Source: Paguma larvata
Lineage: Eukaryota; Chordata; Mammalia; Carnivora; Viverridae
Length of the DNA stretch: 64,000 bases
Direction of reading: 5' to 3'
Assembly: GCA_030068075.1 (NCBI GenBank)
Contig: CM057826.1
Span: forward strand, 95,345,804-95,409,803
Of this stretch, positions 1 through 10,305 are shown in pieces. The position numbers and the translations under genes were made by a program. The notes beneath the pieces are model-generated. The model was given only the letters and a program-made list of their open reading frames with translations, searched no databases and had not been told where the DNA came from. How positions within the stretch are numbered: the stretch's first letter is position 1; each line of letters starts with the position of its first letter.

Positions 1-3000
1 TCAGATTTTCCTCTGCAGTCATCTACATTTACTGAGGACTAGGTACATGCCAGGCACTATGCTGAAGTATACAAACAGCTCACTTAAGCAGTACAACCTT
101 ACAACTCCCATTTTTTTAAATGATAAAATAAGGATTGGGGCAGTTGGGTGGTTCAGTGGATTAAGCATCCAACTTCAGGTCATGATCTCACAGTTCCCGG
201 GTTCAAGCCCTACGTTGGGCTCTGTGCTGACAGCTCAGAGCCTGGAGCCAGCTTCAGCTTCTGTGTCTCCATCTCTCTGCCCCTCCCCCCCTCTCTCACT
301 CACACACACACACACTCTCTCTCCCCCCCCCCAAAATAAACATTTAAAAAATATTAAAAAAAAAAATAAAAGATTGGCTGGTGAAATGACTTGCTTTCAG
401 GTTAAATGGCATGTCAACAGAATTAAACTTAAGTATCTTAATTCCAAGTCTCTATATACCTTAGCTGTTTTACATGGACTGTTTTACAGTCCAGGGGGGC
501 GGACTGTCTGCTTTTCGTTGATGGTAATACTAGTCAGACTGGAGAAAGCCCAGACGTCTTTTACAGAGACCAACGTCACTCCATCACCTAGATATGGCCT
601 TTTGGGGTGTAGCACTTCAGAAGCCACAACACTCTGTGGTCTCTTAAACTTGCTTTTTGCACGTATGGGGTAAAGGGTAATGATACTACATCAAGTTCTG
701 AGTTACTGACTCATTAATGAAGCTTGTAATAAACTTGCACAGTTGAGAATGCCCTTTGACTAATGCACGGTAAGAGACTTATCTGTCAGGCTACAGAACG
801 CCTAGAACATGACTAGTATATTCTCTCCCTAGAACATCATGATAAAGTTACCAAACTGTGTTTAAAAGATTAAGAATAGGAAATCAAAACAAGAGGCATC
901 CATGATACAGCCCACGGACGGGTGAAGGTTTTCTGTAAAGGGACAGTGAACATTTTAGGTTTTGCAGGCCATGTGGTCTCTCCTGCAACTACTCAAAGTC
1001 TGCAGGAAAACCGCAGACAGTATGTAAATGAAAGGGCATCGCTGTGTTCCAGCAGAACTTTATTTTCAGAAACAGACTGTTTGACAACATTTTAATCCAT
1101 TAAAAATTATTCAGGTTGACAAATAGGCCAACACTGCCAACCTTCCTCTGATTGTTTTTCTCAGCAGGTTAGATAGCCAGTGGGGAGAGTAATTCAGTAT
1201 GTTTAAAGGGATTTTGCAAAAATACACAGCTGACCCCCAAAACAGGTTTGAACTGCACAGGTCCCCTTACATGGTTTTCTTACCATTTTTTTCTCTAGCT
1301 TTTTTTTTTTAAAAAGTAGGTTTCATTCGTAGCGCAGAGCCCAATGTGGGGCTTGAACTCACAATCGAGATCAAGACTTGAGCTGTGATCAAAAGATGGA
1401 TAACTGACTGAGCCACCCAGGTGCCCCTTTCTTTTCTAGCACCCCTTTTTCTCTAGCTTTAAGAATACAGTATATGATACTGATAAAAATATGTGTTAAT
1501 GGTCAGTTTATGCCATCAGGAAGACTTCCAGGCAGTGTAGTCTATGTAGTAGGCTACGTAGTCTAGTTTCTGCAGAGTCAAAAGTTCTATGCAGATTTTC
1601 AGCTGTGCAGGTGGTGGGTACCCCTAACCCGAGTCGTTCAAGTGTCAAACTATGTTCAATTACATCTGGGAAAGGGGATGACATTGGTTTTGATCACTGG
1701 TGTTGTCAACAGAAATTAAGTTCCACTTTTGTATTAAATTCTTTTTTCAATGATTACATACTGTTTTCAAAAGCATGAAGAAAATTTCCTTAATAGAAAT
1801 TGCTTCTTGAAAAAAAAAACAGTCCTATTCAAGTTTTCTAATTGTTCTCAGAACAACCGTCAAGTATATAGATTACTTGCTGAATGAGTGCAATGACTTC
1901 ACGTGGAAAATGGAGATTCTAATATGTCATATATTTAAACATCAGGATCCACTGACACTGTCTGTAATAAAAACTATTTTTCATCTCCTGTGTCTCATGA
2001 AGCTGAAGACCGGATTCTTGCCAGCAGAGGAAAACTCCTAAGCCATCCCTATCAATAACTTAAAATAGCAAAAATAGCCTAAAAATTCTTTTAACCTGTT
2101 CATATCAATTTTAAGAATTTCAGGAAATTCTACAGTATCCAATTTAACACAGCAACCAATAATTAATCCATCTCACTCTTGCAAGGGACTTACCATAGGC
2201 CTAATGAATCTTTCATATTTAGGTGGTTTTCGAGTAAAGCCATCTCCAACAAAGCAGACTTTAGTAACCATCCTCTTCCATGCTTTCTTCTTTCTCTTTC
2301 CTGTTCGAATAACTTTTAATACTTCTGTTTCTCCCTGGGCACGAACTTTGGGCAAAGGGACTTCCCATTTTCCCTAAAAACAGACCAGCATTAAAATTTA
2401 TGTTAGTAAAAAGCAAGGAGAATAAAAAATTAAATGTTTTAGTTGTTCAAAGTAGTGGATTAATTTTTTTCTTAAACCAACAAGATTTTGGCTCAACTGT
2501 TTCTAGAGGTCTGTACTGCCTCCTCATAAGCCCCAAATTAATTGGAACTAATAACGTTTCATATTATGAATACATTAAATAAAATGGTTTGCCTAAGCTA
2601 AAAGTCTTAATGCCTTGTTATGGATGAAAACTTCCACTTGTAATAAATCAGTGACTTCTCAAAACAGTATATGTGCTTCCTACTAAATAGTTAATAGTGT
2701 AAAATTAGCAGACTGTTTATACCTCTTAATATAACTCTGTATTTTTATCTCAAGTGGACTTTTAGATTACATTGCTAGTAAGAAAATCATCATCACATAC
2801 GTTGAACTTCCCTAGAATGCAAATTGTTTGAAAAAACTGAAGCAGGGAAAGGCAGTAAAAAGAATCTGACTTAGGGGCATCTGGGTGGCTCAGTCGGTTA
2901 AATGTTCAGCTCTTGGTTTTGGGTCGGGCCATGATCTCACAGTTCATGAGATCAAGCCCCAGGCTCTGCTCTGACAGTGAGGAGCCATGCATGGAATTCC

Positions 3001-5511
3001 CTTTCTCTGCCCCTCCCCTGCTCTCTCTCTCTAAATAAATAAATAAACATTAAAAAAGTATTTAAAAAGTATTTTTAAAAAAAATACTAAAAAAAAAAAA
3101 GATTTTAACTTACAACACAAAAAAACCAAACAGTGTGGTTTTTCAAATCAAATTTGGAGATTGAAACTTCTTTCAATATAGATACCACATATGCAGTTGC
3201 TACCTAGATTTCTGTCAGTTTATCCACAGGTGTTTAAAAACTGCACCTATAACTTTTCCTGTTTTTAGCAGAATTAATTTAACCTAATTTGACACAAGCA
3301 CAACCCGGTAATATTTTTTAAAATGCTGAATTTTTATTTAAATCAAATCAGTTTGAAGGTTTTCCACTATTCTACCTTTGAACAAATTTTAGCATAGCAG
3401 GGTGGCAATAATAAGCAGTTGTATCTTTTTCCACAAGAGCACAACACTAGGAGGTGTGCAGTATAGGAAGCTGTTAAAATACTGAATTTGAGATGCACCG
3501 CTCACTAACTTTTTAAGTACTTTTTTTACACTAAAGATGTGTGGTATTCTGATACATTTTTAACAAGCTGTTACACTCTAACATGTTCTGGTGATGAGAA
3601 AGTAAATATTTTATTAAATATTTAATACAAGATGAAATTTATAGACCTTGATAACTAAATACTGGGAATAGTAGTTGGACTTCATGTTTCCAGTTAAACT
3701 GAAGGAAAAAGCTAGGATTAAATTTAAATAATTCTCTTCTGAACAAAAAAAAAAAAAAAAAAAAGAGAAATACTTCAATTTTCATTACTTACCGCTTTCT
3801 CTTTTCGTTTTTGTTTAATCATATTGGAAAGTACTTTAGCCCGGGACTGTCCCTCCCTGTCCAGTAGATACGCAGGTACTGCTCCTTGTGGGGTCTTTTC
3901 ATCGTTCTTTTGCTTGGTGTTTCTCTTTTCATGCATCTTGATACTATCAAGAAGGAAAAAGATTCAAGATTATGAGTTTTAAAAACTATCACGAAAAAGA
4001 TGTTAACTTGTTTGGACAAAGAAAAGATCACTTACGTCTTTTTCATTTGTATTTTCTCGGCATGGCGCTGTTTATGGTAGAGCTTAGCTTTCAGACCAAT
4101 CATCTTTTTTGCCTTCTTTGAACGTTCATGAGCCTCTCGACCTTCCTTCTTTCTCTTTTTCTCATGGTAATCCAAACGATAGCCATAGCGCTTCCGGTGT
4201 AACTCAATGTATTCGTTTTGTGGCTGTAACAATACAAACAATTTTAAAAATTATTGACAGAATTATGTTAAAAAACTTTCTGAGCACCATATGAACTATA
4301 GAAGGCCTATGTCATCCAAATGTTCACTTGCTTAAATAACTCTTGTGCTATTAAGCCCAGTGATAGAACTTAAAAAAATTTTTTGATCCTGAATATCAGA
4401 CATCAGGATTCACATCTGTAATAATCTCAGGGAACGTTCCTGTTCATTGGAGGGAACTGTCCAAAATCCACTGGGCCACAAAAAGGATGACCTATTTCCA
4501 GGATCTCTCTTTTTTCTGAACATCAGTAATCTGGTTTTTCAATAATATCATCATTATCTGTACTTATTAAAAAGTTTTGTACCTCAGTTTTATTGAAATA
4601 CAATTTACAATGAAACGTGCCCTTTTTAGGTATAGGTATACAGTTTTAAGTTGTGACCAGTTTTGTAACCACCCAAATCAAAGAGTAACAAAGTGTTTCC
4701 ATTACCTCAGAAAACTTCCTTGTATATGTTTGAAAGCAATTCTTTTTTCCACTTCAGATCTGTATGTAATATATTACTCTACTCTTGGCTTTTGCAGAGC
4801 GTAGGAACTTAACATTTACGGTATGCATCTAGCTTTTCACTTAAGGCTTTTGAAAATCCCCCACGTTGTTGCTTTTTAAATGCCCGTTTTATTTTACACG
4901 GCCACTTATATTTTAATCATATGGCCACAGTTTCATTTTTATTTTAAGGCCACAAAAATAAAAGAATGACGCAAAGTCAACTCCAGCACAGAGAATAATG
5001 CCGAAAAACAATCAACCAGGTACTACGTATCAGGTGCGGTGTTTTCAACTACTATCATCACATAAACGTTGCGGCAACCGCGAGAAAGGTACGTGGGAAT
5101 ACCACTTTGCAGAAAAACACTAAAGATTCAGTGACATACGAACGTATGTGGCAGTCAGATCTGTGCTGTGAGCCTGGCTCCATTTCGTGAGCAATGAAAC
5201 GAGGCTGCCGCGGGATTAACATCGGTCTACAGCCCACGGTTATCGCTAGGCTCTGGCACTAACGACAAACAACACGTGGCAAAGTCGGGAATTTTACAGA
5301 GTGAAACCAGTCTTACTCCAAAGCTTGTGCTGTGGCAAATACCTACTCTGTGTCCCCCAAAACATTTTTTTTTTCACTCTGCTGAGGCCACCGTTCCCTT
5401 GAGCAGTACCTCCCTTCCGTCTACCACCCCTCACCTCCCGCCCCAGCGCCCCCTCGACCTCCACCAACTCTGAAGCTCTACCACCCGAGCGCCCGAAACT
5501 ACCTCCTCACC
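1..5511 (-). CDS. NSA2: NSA2 ribosome biogenesis factor, gene span (3' exons outside window)
   Basis: NSA2 is a nucleolar assembly factor of the pre-60S ribosomal particle, needed for processing of 27S-type pre-rRNA (family knowledge). Four coding exons are visible on the minus strand: 5513-5511 (ATG only), 4223-4036, 3943-3793 and 2373-2194. Joined, they read 174 codons without a stop and match the family closely, beginning M-P-Q-N-E-Y-I. The usual protein is about 260 residues, so roughly the last 86 residues are missing; I found no matching sequence between 1 and 2193, so those exons should lie left of the window. A long lysine/arginine-rich stretch (about residues 20 to 65) fits nuclear and rRNA binding. 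It is divergently transcribed from GFM2. Confidence 0.96.
137..365 (+). mobile_element. Carnivore tRNA-Lys SINE
   Basis: Diverged head GGGGCAGTTGGGTGG, tRNA-like body with A and B boxes, a CT/CA-rich tract and an A-rich tail. Flanked by imperfect target-site duplications resembling AAAATAAGGATTGG at about 125-138 and 363-377. Confidence 0.9.
905..1140 (+). mobile_element. Ancient DNA-transposon relic (hAT-type, nonautonomous)
   Basis: The segment reading TTTTCTGTAAAGGGACAG, then TTTTAGGTTTTGCAGGCCAT, then GTGTTCCAGCAGAACTTTAT resembles a common mammalian nonautonomous hAT repeat. I recognise the pattern from memory and cannot name the subfamily reliably. Confidence 0.6.
1226..1655 (+). mobile_element. 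Ancient DNA-transposon relic (Tigger-like) with terminal inverted repeats
   Basis: The left end reads CAGCTGACCCCCAAAACAGG and the right end GAGTCGTTCAAGTGTCAAAC, giving decayed inverted termini of the TTGACCCTTGAACAAC type. Both internal sides match a common mammalian Tc1/mariner-class repeat. It is interrupted by a SINE at 1301-1427. Confidence 0.6.
1301..1427 (-). mobile_element. Carnivore SINE, truncated, nested in a DNA transposon
   Basis: Poly-T start at the left, then the reverse complement of the SINE body, ending in GAGCCACCCAGGTGCCCC, which is the reverse of the SINE head. The TTCTCTAGCTTT motif recurs on both sides as an imperfect target-site duplication. Confidence 0.85.
2194..2373 (-). 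CDS. NSA2: NSA2 coding exon 4 (residues 115-174)
   Basis: Acceptor TTTTTAG at 2380-2374, donor GTAAGT from 2193. It encodes [15 protein letters not shown] and continues through [14 protein letters not shown] to F-I-R-P-M. This is the start of the C-terminal eS8-like beta domain of the family (known for NSA2). It is exactly 60 codons, phase 0 at both ends. Confidence 0.96.
2374..3792 (-). other. NSA2 intron 3
   Basis: Holds one plus-strand SINE (2874-3102) and an A-run at about 3746-3764. The remainder is AT-rich; I see no other recognisable element. Confidence 0.85.
2874..3102 (+). mobile_element. Carnivore tRNA-Lys SINE
   Basis: Starts GGGGCATCTGGGTGGCTCAG, carries the tRNA-like A box, a TCTCTGCCCCTCCCC tract and an (AAAT)n plus poly-A tail. 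Confidence 0.92.
3793..3943 (-). CDS. NSA2: NSA2 coding exon 3 (residues 64-114)
   Basis: Acceptor GATAG at 3948-3944, donor GTAAGT ending at 3787. The frame runs [20 protein letters not shown] and ends K-R-K-E-K-A. Intron 2, between exons 2 and 3, is only 92 bp. The 151-nt length restores phase 0 at its 3' end. Confidence 0.96.
4036..4223 (-). CDS. NSA2: NSA2 coding exon 2 (residues 2-64)
   Basis: Acceptor TTACAG at 4229-4224, donor GTAAG at 4035-4031. It encodes [14 protein letters not shown] and then a very basic region ([21 protein letters not shown]) typical of a nucleolar RNA-binding protein with nuclear localization signals. Length is 188 nt and the exon ends after two bases of a threonine codon. 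Confidence 0.96.
4570..4810 (-). mobile_element. Old L1 3'-end relic
   Basis: The run TTTATTGAAATACAATTTAC followed by GTATACAGTTTTAAGTTGTG and CCACCCAAATCAAAG is the reverse-oriented 3' region of an old mammalian L1. Heavily diverged and noncoding. Confidence 0.6.
4975..5150 (+). mobile_element. Possible MIR fragment
   Basis: ACTACTATCATCACATAAACGT followed by AAAGGTACGTGGGAAT resembles the MIR core (a cattle- and human-shared tRNA-SINE). Strongly diverged, so this call is tentative. Confidence 0.4.
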
Positions 5512-5513
5512 AT
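5511..5513 (-). CDS. NSA2: NSA2 coding exon 1 (initiator codon only)
   Basis: On the minus strand the sequence reads GTCACC-ATG followed at once by a donor GTGAGG. The ATG is the only coding triplet in exon 1; the next exon opens with CCA CAA AAC, giving the conserved M-P-Q-N start. Kozak context is strong (ACC before ATG, G after it in the unspliced sequence and C once spliced). The rest of exon 1 is 5' UTR extending to roughly 5650-5700; its cap site cannot be fixed from sequence. Confidence 0.9.
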
Positions 5514-5743
5514 GGTGACGGTCGCAGAGCCGCCGGGTGCAACTGCCGGGGCGCGAAGAAGCTCTTAATTTTCGGGTCTCAGAGACCCGCGAGCTCCCTC
5601 CACGCAACCCACGACGGGAAAGAGACAGTTGTAAAACGACCGACTCCGGAGAAAGCTGCGACACATCGGTTCCGAACCTGGGTTTTTGACGTTCAGCTAG
5701 AAGGGCGGAAGTTGCCGGCAGGCGGCATTTGGGTGGTGCACCG

Positions 5744-5751
5744 CCGGAAGT
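5744..5751 (+). promoter_or_regulatory. ETS-family binding motif (GABP/ELK type)
   Basis: Exact CCGGAAGT core between the divergent gene starts. GABP (NRF-2) sites of this form commonly drive nuclear genes for mitochondrial proteins, which would suit GFM2. Binding is inferred. Confidence 0.6.
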
Positions 5752-5754
5752 GGT

Positions 5755-5936
5755 GGAGTGCGGCGGCCGGAGGAGGTGGGTGAGAAAGCTATGAGTTCCT
5801 TTCTGGAGGTCCCAGGGCTTTCGCCAAAGTAGTGTGCCCAGAGAGGAGGCCTTTACGAACTTTGGCACAGCCTGCACCGGCGGCTCTCAACACCCGGCAA
5901 GAAGAAGGCGGCCTCTGGTATGCGCCTTAGTGCCAG
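5755..5936 (+). other. GFM2: GFM2 exon 1 (5' UTR, left end approximate)
   Basis: The exon end is placed at TGCCAG followed by the strong donor GTGAGT (5937). It joins exon 2 at 15707. It has no start for the GFM2 frame but contains two short upstream reading frames: ATG at 5791 with TAG at 5830-5832, and ATG at 5920 whose frame stops just inside exon 2. The cap site is not determinable here; another possible donor (CTCTG before GTATGC, about 5918) would shorten the exon. Confidence 0.7.
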
Positions 5937-6199
5937 GTGAGTCCCGGACCGCGCGGTGCGGCTCCCGCGTCCCTACGACCCTGCCCCACGCTGGGCACCG
6001 TGGCCTTTCTGGCATACAATATCCATCCACGGAGGAGGACGAAAGGGCCACCCCGAAGGCCTTCATCCTCCCCCTAAGTCTCAGTGCTTGGATTTGAGGC
6101 AGTTTTTCATGGCTCATCTTCGAATGTGATTTATTTTGTATAAAACCCTAATTCTAATCGACATTTGCGTTCAGGTGCAATACATTACGTAATCTCTCT

Positions 6200-6510
6200 T
6201 TCTAGAATACGCTTCCCCCAGGTGTTGGTTCGCACACCTACTTGAGTCCTTTGCTTAAATGTCGTTTAAATGTCACTTGCTTAAGTGACCTTGCTTAGAG
6301 TTACTGCCCAGTTCCTCTTTCTTGCTTAATTATCTATAGCACGTATTACTCTAGGAGGTGCTATGTATTTTACTTATTCCTTTTATCGTCTATATCCACA
6401 GAATAAGATAGAGACAATACAAGCCCAAGGATGTCTTTTGTTCACTAATTTTAACCCCTTTACTTAAAAGGCAGTGCTAGACACAACAGTAAATTCTTGT
6501 TGAATAAATG
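6200..6510 (+). mobile_element. L2 3'-end relic
   Basis: The pattern ...ATATCCACAGAATAAG...TTTTGTTCACTA...GCAGTGCTAGACACA...TTGAATAAATGAA matches the L2 3' end, which typically ends in a short TGAATRAATGA repeat. Diverged. Confidence 0.5.
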
Positions 6511-6529
6511 AACTTAATTCTCATACAGA

Positions 6530-6610
6530 TCCCGTAGTGTTTCAGATGGAAAGACAGGCTCAGAGATTTTAAGTGATATATCAAGGATCACAGAAGACTT
6601 GGGACTCTGG
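6530..6610 (+). mobile_element. MIR-like fragment
   Basis: GATGGAAAGACAGGCTCAGAGA followed by TTAAGTGATATATCAAGGATCACA resembles the MIR core. Short and diverged. Confidence 0.55.
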
Positions 6611-6699
6611 CAAGTCTTCTAAATTAATAGGATCTTTGCACCACAAGTAAAGGGTCCACTTGAAGTTTCTATTATAATTAGAAGTTTATGGAAACTTTT

Positions 6700-7080
6700 T
6701 AAGACTTTTAAAAAGTCTGCGTGTAACATACACGCAGAAAAATGCACCCTGTAGATTTATGCTTCAGTGAGTTTTCAGACTCTGGCCACACCCTGTAATT
6801 GACACCCGAATCAAGAAATTATTTTAACCTGCACCCCAGAAGCCCTCCTCATGCCTCTTTCCAGTCAGTGCCACTCCCAAGTAGAAAAACTATCCTGACT
6901 TGTAGCAGAATGGGTTAGTTTTGCCCGTTTTATACTTTACATAATTGGAATCATACAGTATGAACTCTTTTGTGTTGGTTTCTTTTGCCTAACGTTGTGA
7001 AATTTATTCTCCTTGTTTCCTGTTTTAGTTCTTTGAGCTTATGGAAACTTTTAGTAGGTTTAAGTTGTGAGATCATCAGT
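6700..7080 (-). mobile_element. Old L1 3' relic
   Basis: Phrases such as CACACCCTGTAATTGACACCC and TAATTGGAATCATACAGTATG are typical of the reverse-oriented 3' end of old mammalian L1s. Confidence 0.6.
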
Positions 7081-7606
7081 ATGTTTTTTCATTTATGCTT
7101 CCCAAAGCTACTCATGCACTCTTTGCCTTTTGAATCAGGAACAGAAAATAAATGAAGTTCTAAAGGTTAAGCAGTTGTCACATTTTGATTTGTGTAAAAC
7201 AGAGGAGGCAAAGGGGTTGGCTATGTTGTTTATCATTTGTTCTTAATTTCAGCTGTGATTGCGGGCTAAGAATGGTTGTTTAAGCAGATTAATGTCAGCA
7301 AAACTCTTGAGGAAAATTTTATTTCCTATATACCTGGTAATAGCCAAATTGGATATCATCACTTCTTTTGCTCTACCAAAAGTATATAGTGGATATCTAT
7401 TCTTTGCATGTTGACAGTTAGAAGCATAAAAATGTATTTTTCCGATCTAGATGAAACTTTAGGTAGAATTTATTAATATAGATGAGATTATAAGTGAGAC
7501 GTCAGGAGGTTGCGAAAACTGCTTTATAAATTGTATATGGTTAAAAAGTCAAGCTTATTTACATTAAAGAACAGGTATAGTAAGACCTTTGTAAAAAGCG
7601 TAATGA

Positions 7607-7818
7607 GGGGCGCCTGGGTGGCTCAGTCGGTTGAGCATCCGACTTCGGCTCAGGTCATGGTCTCGCGGTCTGTGAGTTCGAGCCCCGCGTCGGGCTCTGT
7701 GCTGACGGCTCAGAGCCTGGAGCCTGCTTCAGATTCTGTGTCTCCCTCTCTCTCTGCCCTTCCCCCACTCGTGCTCTGTCTCTCTCTGTCTCAAAAATAA
7801 ATAAAAACATTTAAAAAA
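7607..7818 (+). mobile_element. Carnivore tRNA-Lys SINE, near-consensus, with target-site duplication
   Basis: Head GGGGCGCCTGGGTGGCTCAG and well-preserved A and B boxes, CT tract and AATAAA tail. Flanked by a perfect AAAAAGCGTAATGA direct repeat (7593-7606 and 7817-7830), so it is a relatively young insertion. Confidence 0.96.
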
Positions 7819-8202
7819 AAAGCGTAATGAATGAAATACTATTGTTATATGCAGGAGACAAACTAGAATCTTTAAAGCTAACATTTTTCTTGAGGTTGGG
7901 GATCATGTGTTACTTACTTTTTATATTTCTAATTACCAGTTCCTTGTGTTGCTCCAATAAGTGTAGATGGACAAGGGAATTGGAAAGTACTTTATCATTC
8001 CAGTTGACGCAAATTTAAGAGTATTTTTACCTGAAATTTTTTTTCCTTTAGCAAGTAAAAGTTAATTTGATAAATTTTTTTCTTAAATGACGTTAAAAGT
8101 CTAGAACTGATTTTTAAAATTTAGATAAAGTTTACATCACTTTAGATGATTTGTTTTAGAACTTGTGCTAGAAATAAATTTTGTAGTAAAAATGAGTGTA
8201 AT

Positions 8203-8287
8203 AAAAACGAGCTGTCAGCATAGAGCCGGATGCAGGGGTAGAACTCACAAACCTTGAGATCATGACCTGAGCCGTCCAGGCACTCCT
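8203..8287 (-). mobile_element. Carnivore SINE fragment
   Basis: Contains GAGCTGTCAGCATAGAGCC and GAGATCATGACCTGAGCC, the reverse complement of the SINE body, ending in a degraded head. Both ends are eroded. Confidence 0.8.
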
Positions 8288-8619
8288 CTACTGATTTTTT
8301 AAAAAAATAATCCATAGGTTCTTTATGTTTGTTGGTAGTGTAACCAATTGCTAACAATGTGGAATGGGTAGTTACCCATTTTTTCCCCTCATTATTGCTC
8401 TTGTACCATCAGGTGTTACAACATTTAGTGAGTTCTTTATTTTCCAAGGTCTAAGGAGGTCTGGGCCTTGTAGAATAACTCACTTTATAGCACCAGTAGT
8501 AGGCACCCAGTTTTGTTGAAGATCATTGATCCACAGGGAAAAAGAAAATCACCGGAGGGCCCTAATCAACTTAATAGGTCAAAAAGTGCAGCATTGTGCT
8601 GGGCAGTGTTGGTGGAAGA

Positions 8620-9010
8620 TCCCTCCTTTTGGAGAGCTCACAGTGATGGAGATAGCTTATAAATATTTTATATGTCGTGAGTAAATATATGTTCTGTTAT
8701 GAAAACATAGAGAAGGTAGTATTAAAACTTTTCTAGGAAGTTAGGAAATGGTTCCAAGCTGGGGCTTAAAGATTGAATGGAAATTTACCAAGCATGGGGT
8801 CTTGGGAATTCTAGGACTGCTTTCAGGCAGTGGCAACATTACATACAAAGGTGTGAAGGTGTCATAGCATGGTGTTCCTGGGGAATTTTGGCTGGAGCTC
8901 CATGGTGTAGAGTAGGGAGTAGGAGAGTGCAAGTCACGAAGGTAGTTCGGGACAGATTGTGTTGTATTAAGAGCCTTTAAATATTTTGAGTAGGGAAGTG
9001 ACAAGAGGAT
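8620..9010 (+). mobile_element. Ancient interspersed repeat, possibly L2-like
   Basis: The succession GGAGAGCTCACAGTGATGGAG, GGAAGTTAGGAAATGG, GGCAGTGGCAACATTA, TAAATATTTTGAGTAGGGAAGTGACA resembles a widespread mammalian old LINE sequence. Family assignment is uncertain. Confidence 0.4.
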
Positions 9011-10118
9011 ACTGTTGATTTGAAGGATATGTGTGAAGAGTGGATTTAAAGCATTATTTCTCACTCAGTAATTTGAGTCCTACTTTTTGAGGCTGGTCAT
9101 ATCTGAATGTCACCGATGTTATTATTAATGTTTTTCCTCAAATTCACATTTTAAAGCAAATTATTTTAGCTTTTTAAGCATAACTATCTACAAAATGGAT
9201 TCTCTTAGCTAGTTTTTCTATTATTTGGTAAATGTTTTTTTCTTATAACCTAAAATAATCATGGGCATTCACTTGGGGAAACAGAGTGTTGGAATGAGTT
9301 TTAAAGATTTAGCTAGAGGAACTCTTCACACTCTTAAAAATGATTCAGAACTCCAAAGAGTTTTGTTTATGCGGTTATAATTCATATTCAACCATTAGAT
9401 ATTAAAACAAAACTTTAAAATATTTTAGTAATTCACTTAAACGTAGTAAATCAACTAACGGCTAATGTAAGTAATACAGTTTTCTGAGAAATACCTATCA
9501 TTTTCCAAAGCAAAAATAATTTAGTTTGAGGAATGTTTTATATTGCTTTACAGTTTTACCAGTCTCTTTAATGTTGGGCATAATAGAATACAGCTGACAT
9601 TTCATATCACCTTCTGTTGTTTGTTCCTATATACGTATGTTTTTTTTATTTTAGGTAGAACTTTCTGAAGAAATCCCAGCCTCATACATATAGACGGTTG
9701 AGAAAGGAAAGAGTATTTTAATAGTCTTTTCAGAAAACTATAGATGACTTTAGATAGTCTACCGGGCTTTTGACAAGTGGTAGTTTCTTAGTGCAGTGTG
9801 AAATCAAACGTGTGAGTTTTTTCATATTTTGTTGTGTTAAAATATGTTCTAGTTTAGAATGGATCTAACATGCATGAAATTGCAAACAACCTTTGGTAGT
9901 GGAAATGATGATATATATATGTGTCTGTCTTAAGACCCAGGAACAGATTTAGGAGGAAAAATAATGAGTTTTGACACAGCTTCTTGTATAATGTGGCACC
10001 TGGTCTATCTTCCTGCTCTCTGTGCCCCACCCAGTATCGATGCTTCCATGAACTTGTCATAGCTTTGATAGCGTACTTGAAACATAGCGAATATTCAGTT
10101 CAGTAAATATTTTTGTTT

Positions 10119-10305
10119 TTTTTTTAAGTTTATTTGTTTTGAGAGAAAGAGAGCACGAGCAGGGGAGGGACAGAGAGAGAGAGGGAGAGAGAGAACCCCA
10201 AGCAGGCTCTGTGTTGTCAACACAGAGACTGATGCGGGGCTCAAAACTCCCAAACCGTGAGATTATGACTTAGACGCTTAACTGATTGAGCCATCCAAGC
10301 ACCCC
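10119..10305 (-). mobile_element. Carnivore tRNA-Lys SINE with target-site duplication
   Basis: Poly-T start, GAGAGAAAGAGAGCACGAGC, then the reversed tRNA-like body ending in CCATCCAAGCACCCC. Flanked by the direct repeat TTCAGTAAATATTTTT at 10099-10114 and 10311-10326. Confidence 0.93.

Larger units (their letters stand above)
1..2193 (-). other. NSA2 intron 4 (partial)
   Basis: No coding sequence seen. It holds a plus-strand SINE (137-365), a DNA-transposon relic (about 905-1140), and a second DNA-transposon relic (about 1226-1655) split by a minus-strand SINE. The rest (366-900 and 1660-2190) is AT-rich sequence in which I recognise nothing. Confidence 0.8.
4224..5510 (-). other. NSA2 intron 1
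   Basis: Holds an old reverse-oriented L1 3' fragment at about 4570-4810 and a possible MIR fragment at about 4975-5150. The right end merges into the CpG-rich promoter. No exon of another gene is seen. Confidence 0.75.
5400..6030. promoter_or_regulatory. CpG-rich bidirectional promoter of NSA2 and GFM2
   Basis: This is the only strongly GC- and CpG-rich stretch in the window. NSA2 initiates leftward (ATG at 5513) and GFM2 rightward (exon 1 ends at 5936), leaving a short shared core around 5600-5780. Visible sites include an exact ETS-family motif CCGGAAGT at 5744-5751 and a close variant GCGGAAGT at 5705-5712. No TATA box is evident. ETS-driven, TATA-less, divergent CpG-island promoters are typical of ribosomal and mitochondrial housekeeping genes. 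Cap sites are inferred, not seen. Confidence 0.85.

Noticed and set aside
5431..5877. 148-codon minus-strand frame in the promoter
   Set aside because: A chance open frame in GC-rich promoter sequence; NSA2's own ATG at 5513 is in another frame and matches the family exactly.
7607..7700. tRNA-Lys-like heads with A and B boxes
   Set aside because: These are SINE promoter heads joined to SINE bodies and A tails, without intact tRNA structure; not tRNA genes.
7510..7800. Recurrent predicted peptide with [15 protein letters not shown] and [10 protein letters not shown] at many sites (e.g. 7510, 14432, 17950, 36618, 41264), resembling a protein family
   Set aside because: It is the same reading frame of the tRNA-derived SINE translated in each copy. 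It has no gene structure and changes with SINE divergence.
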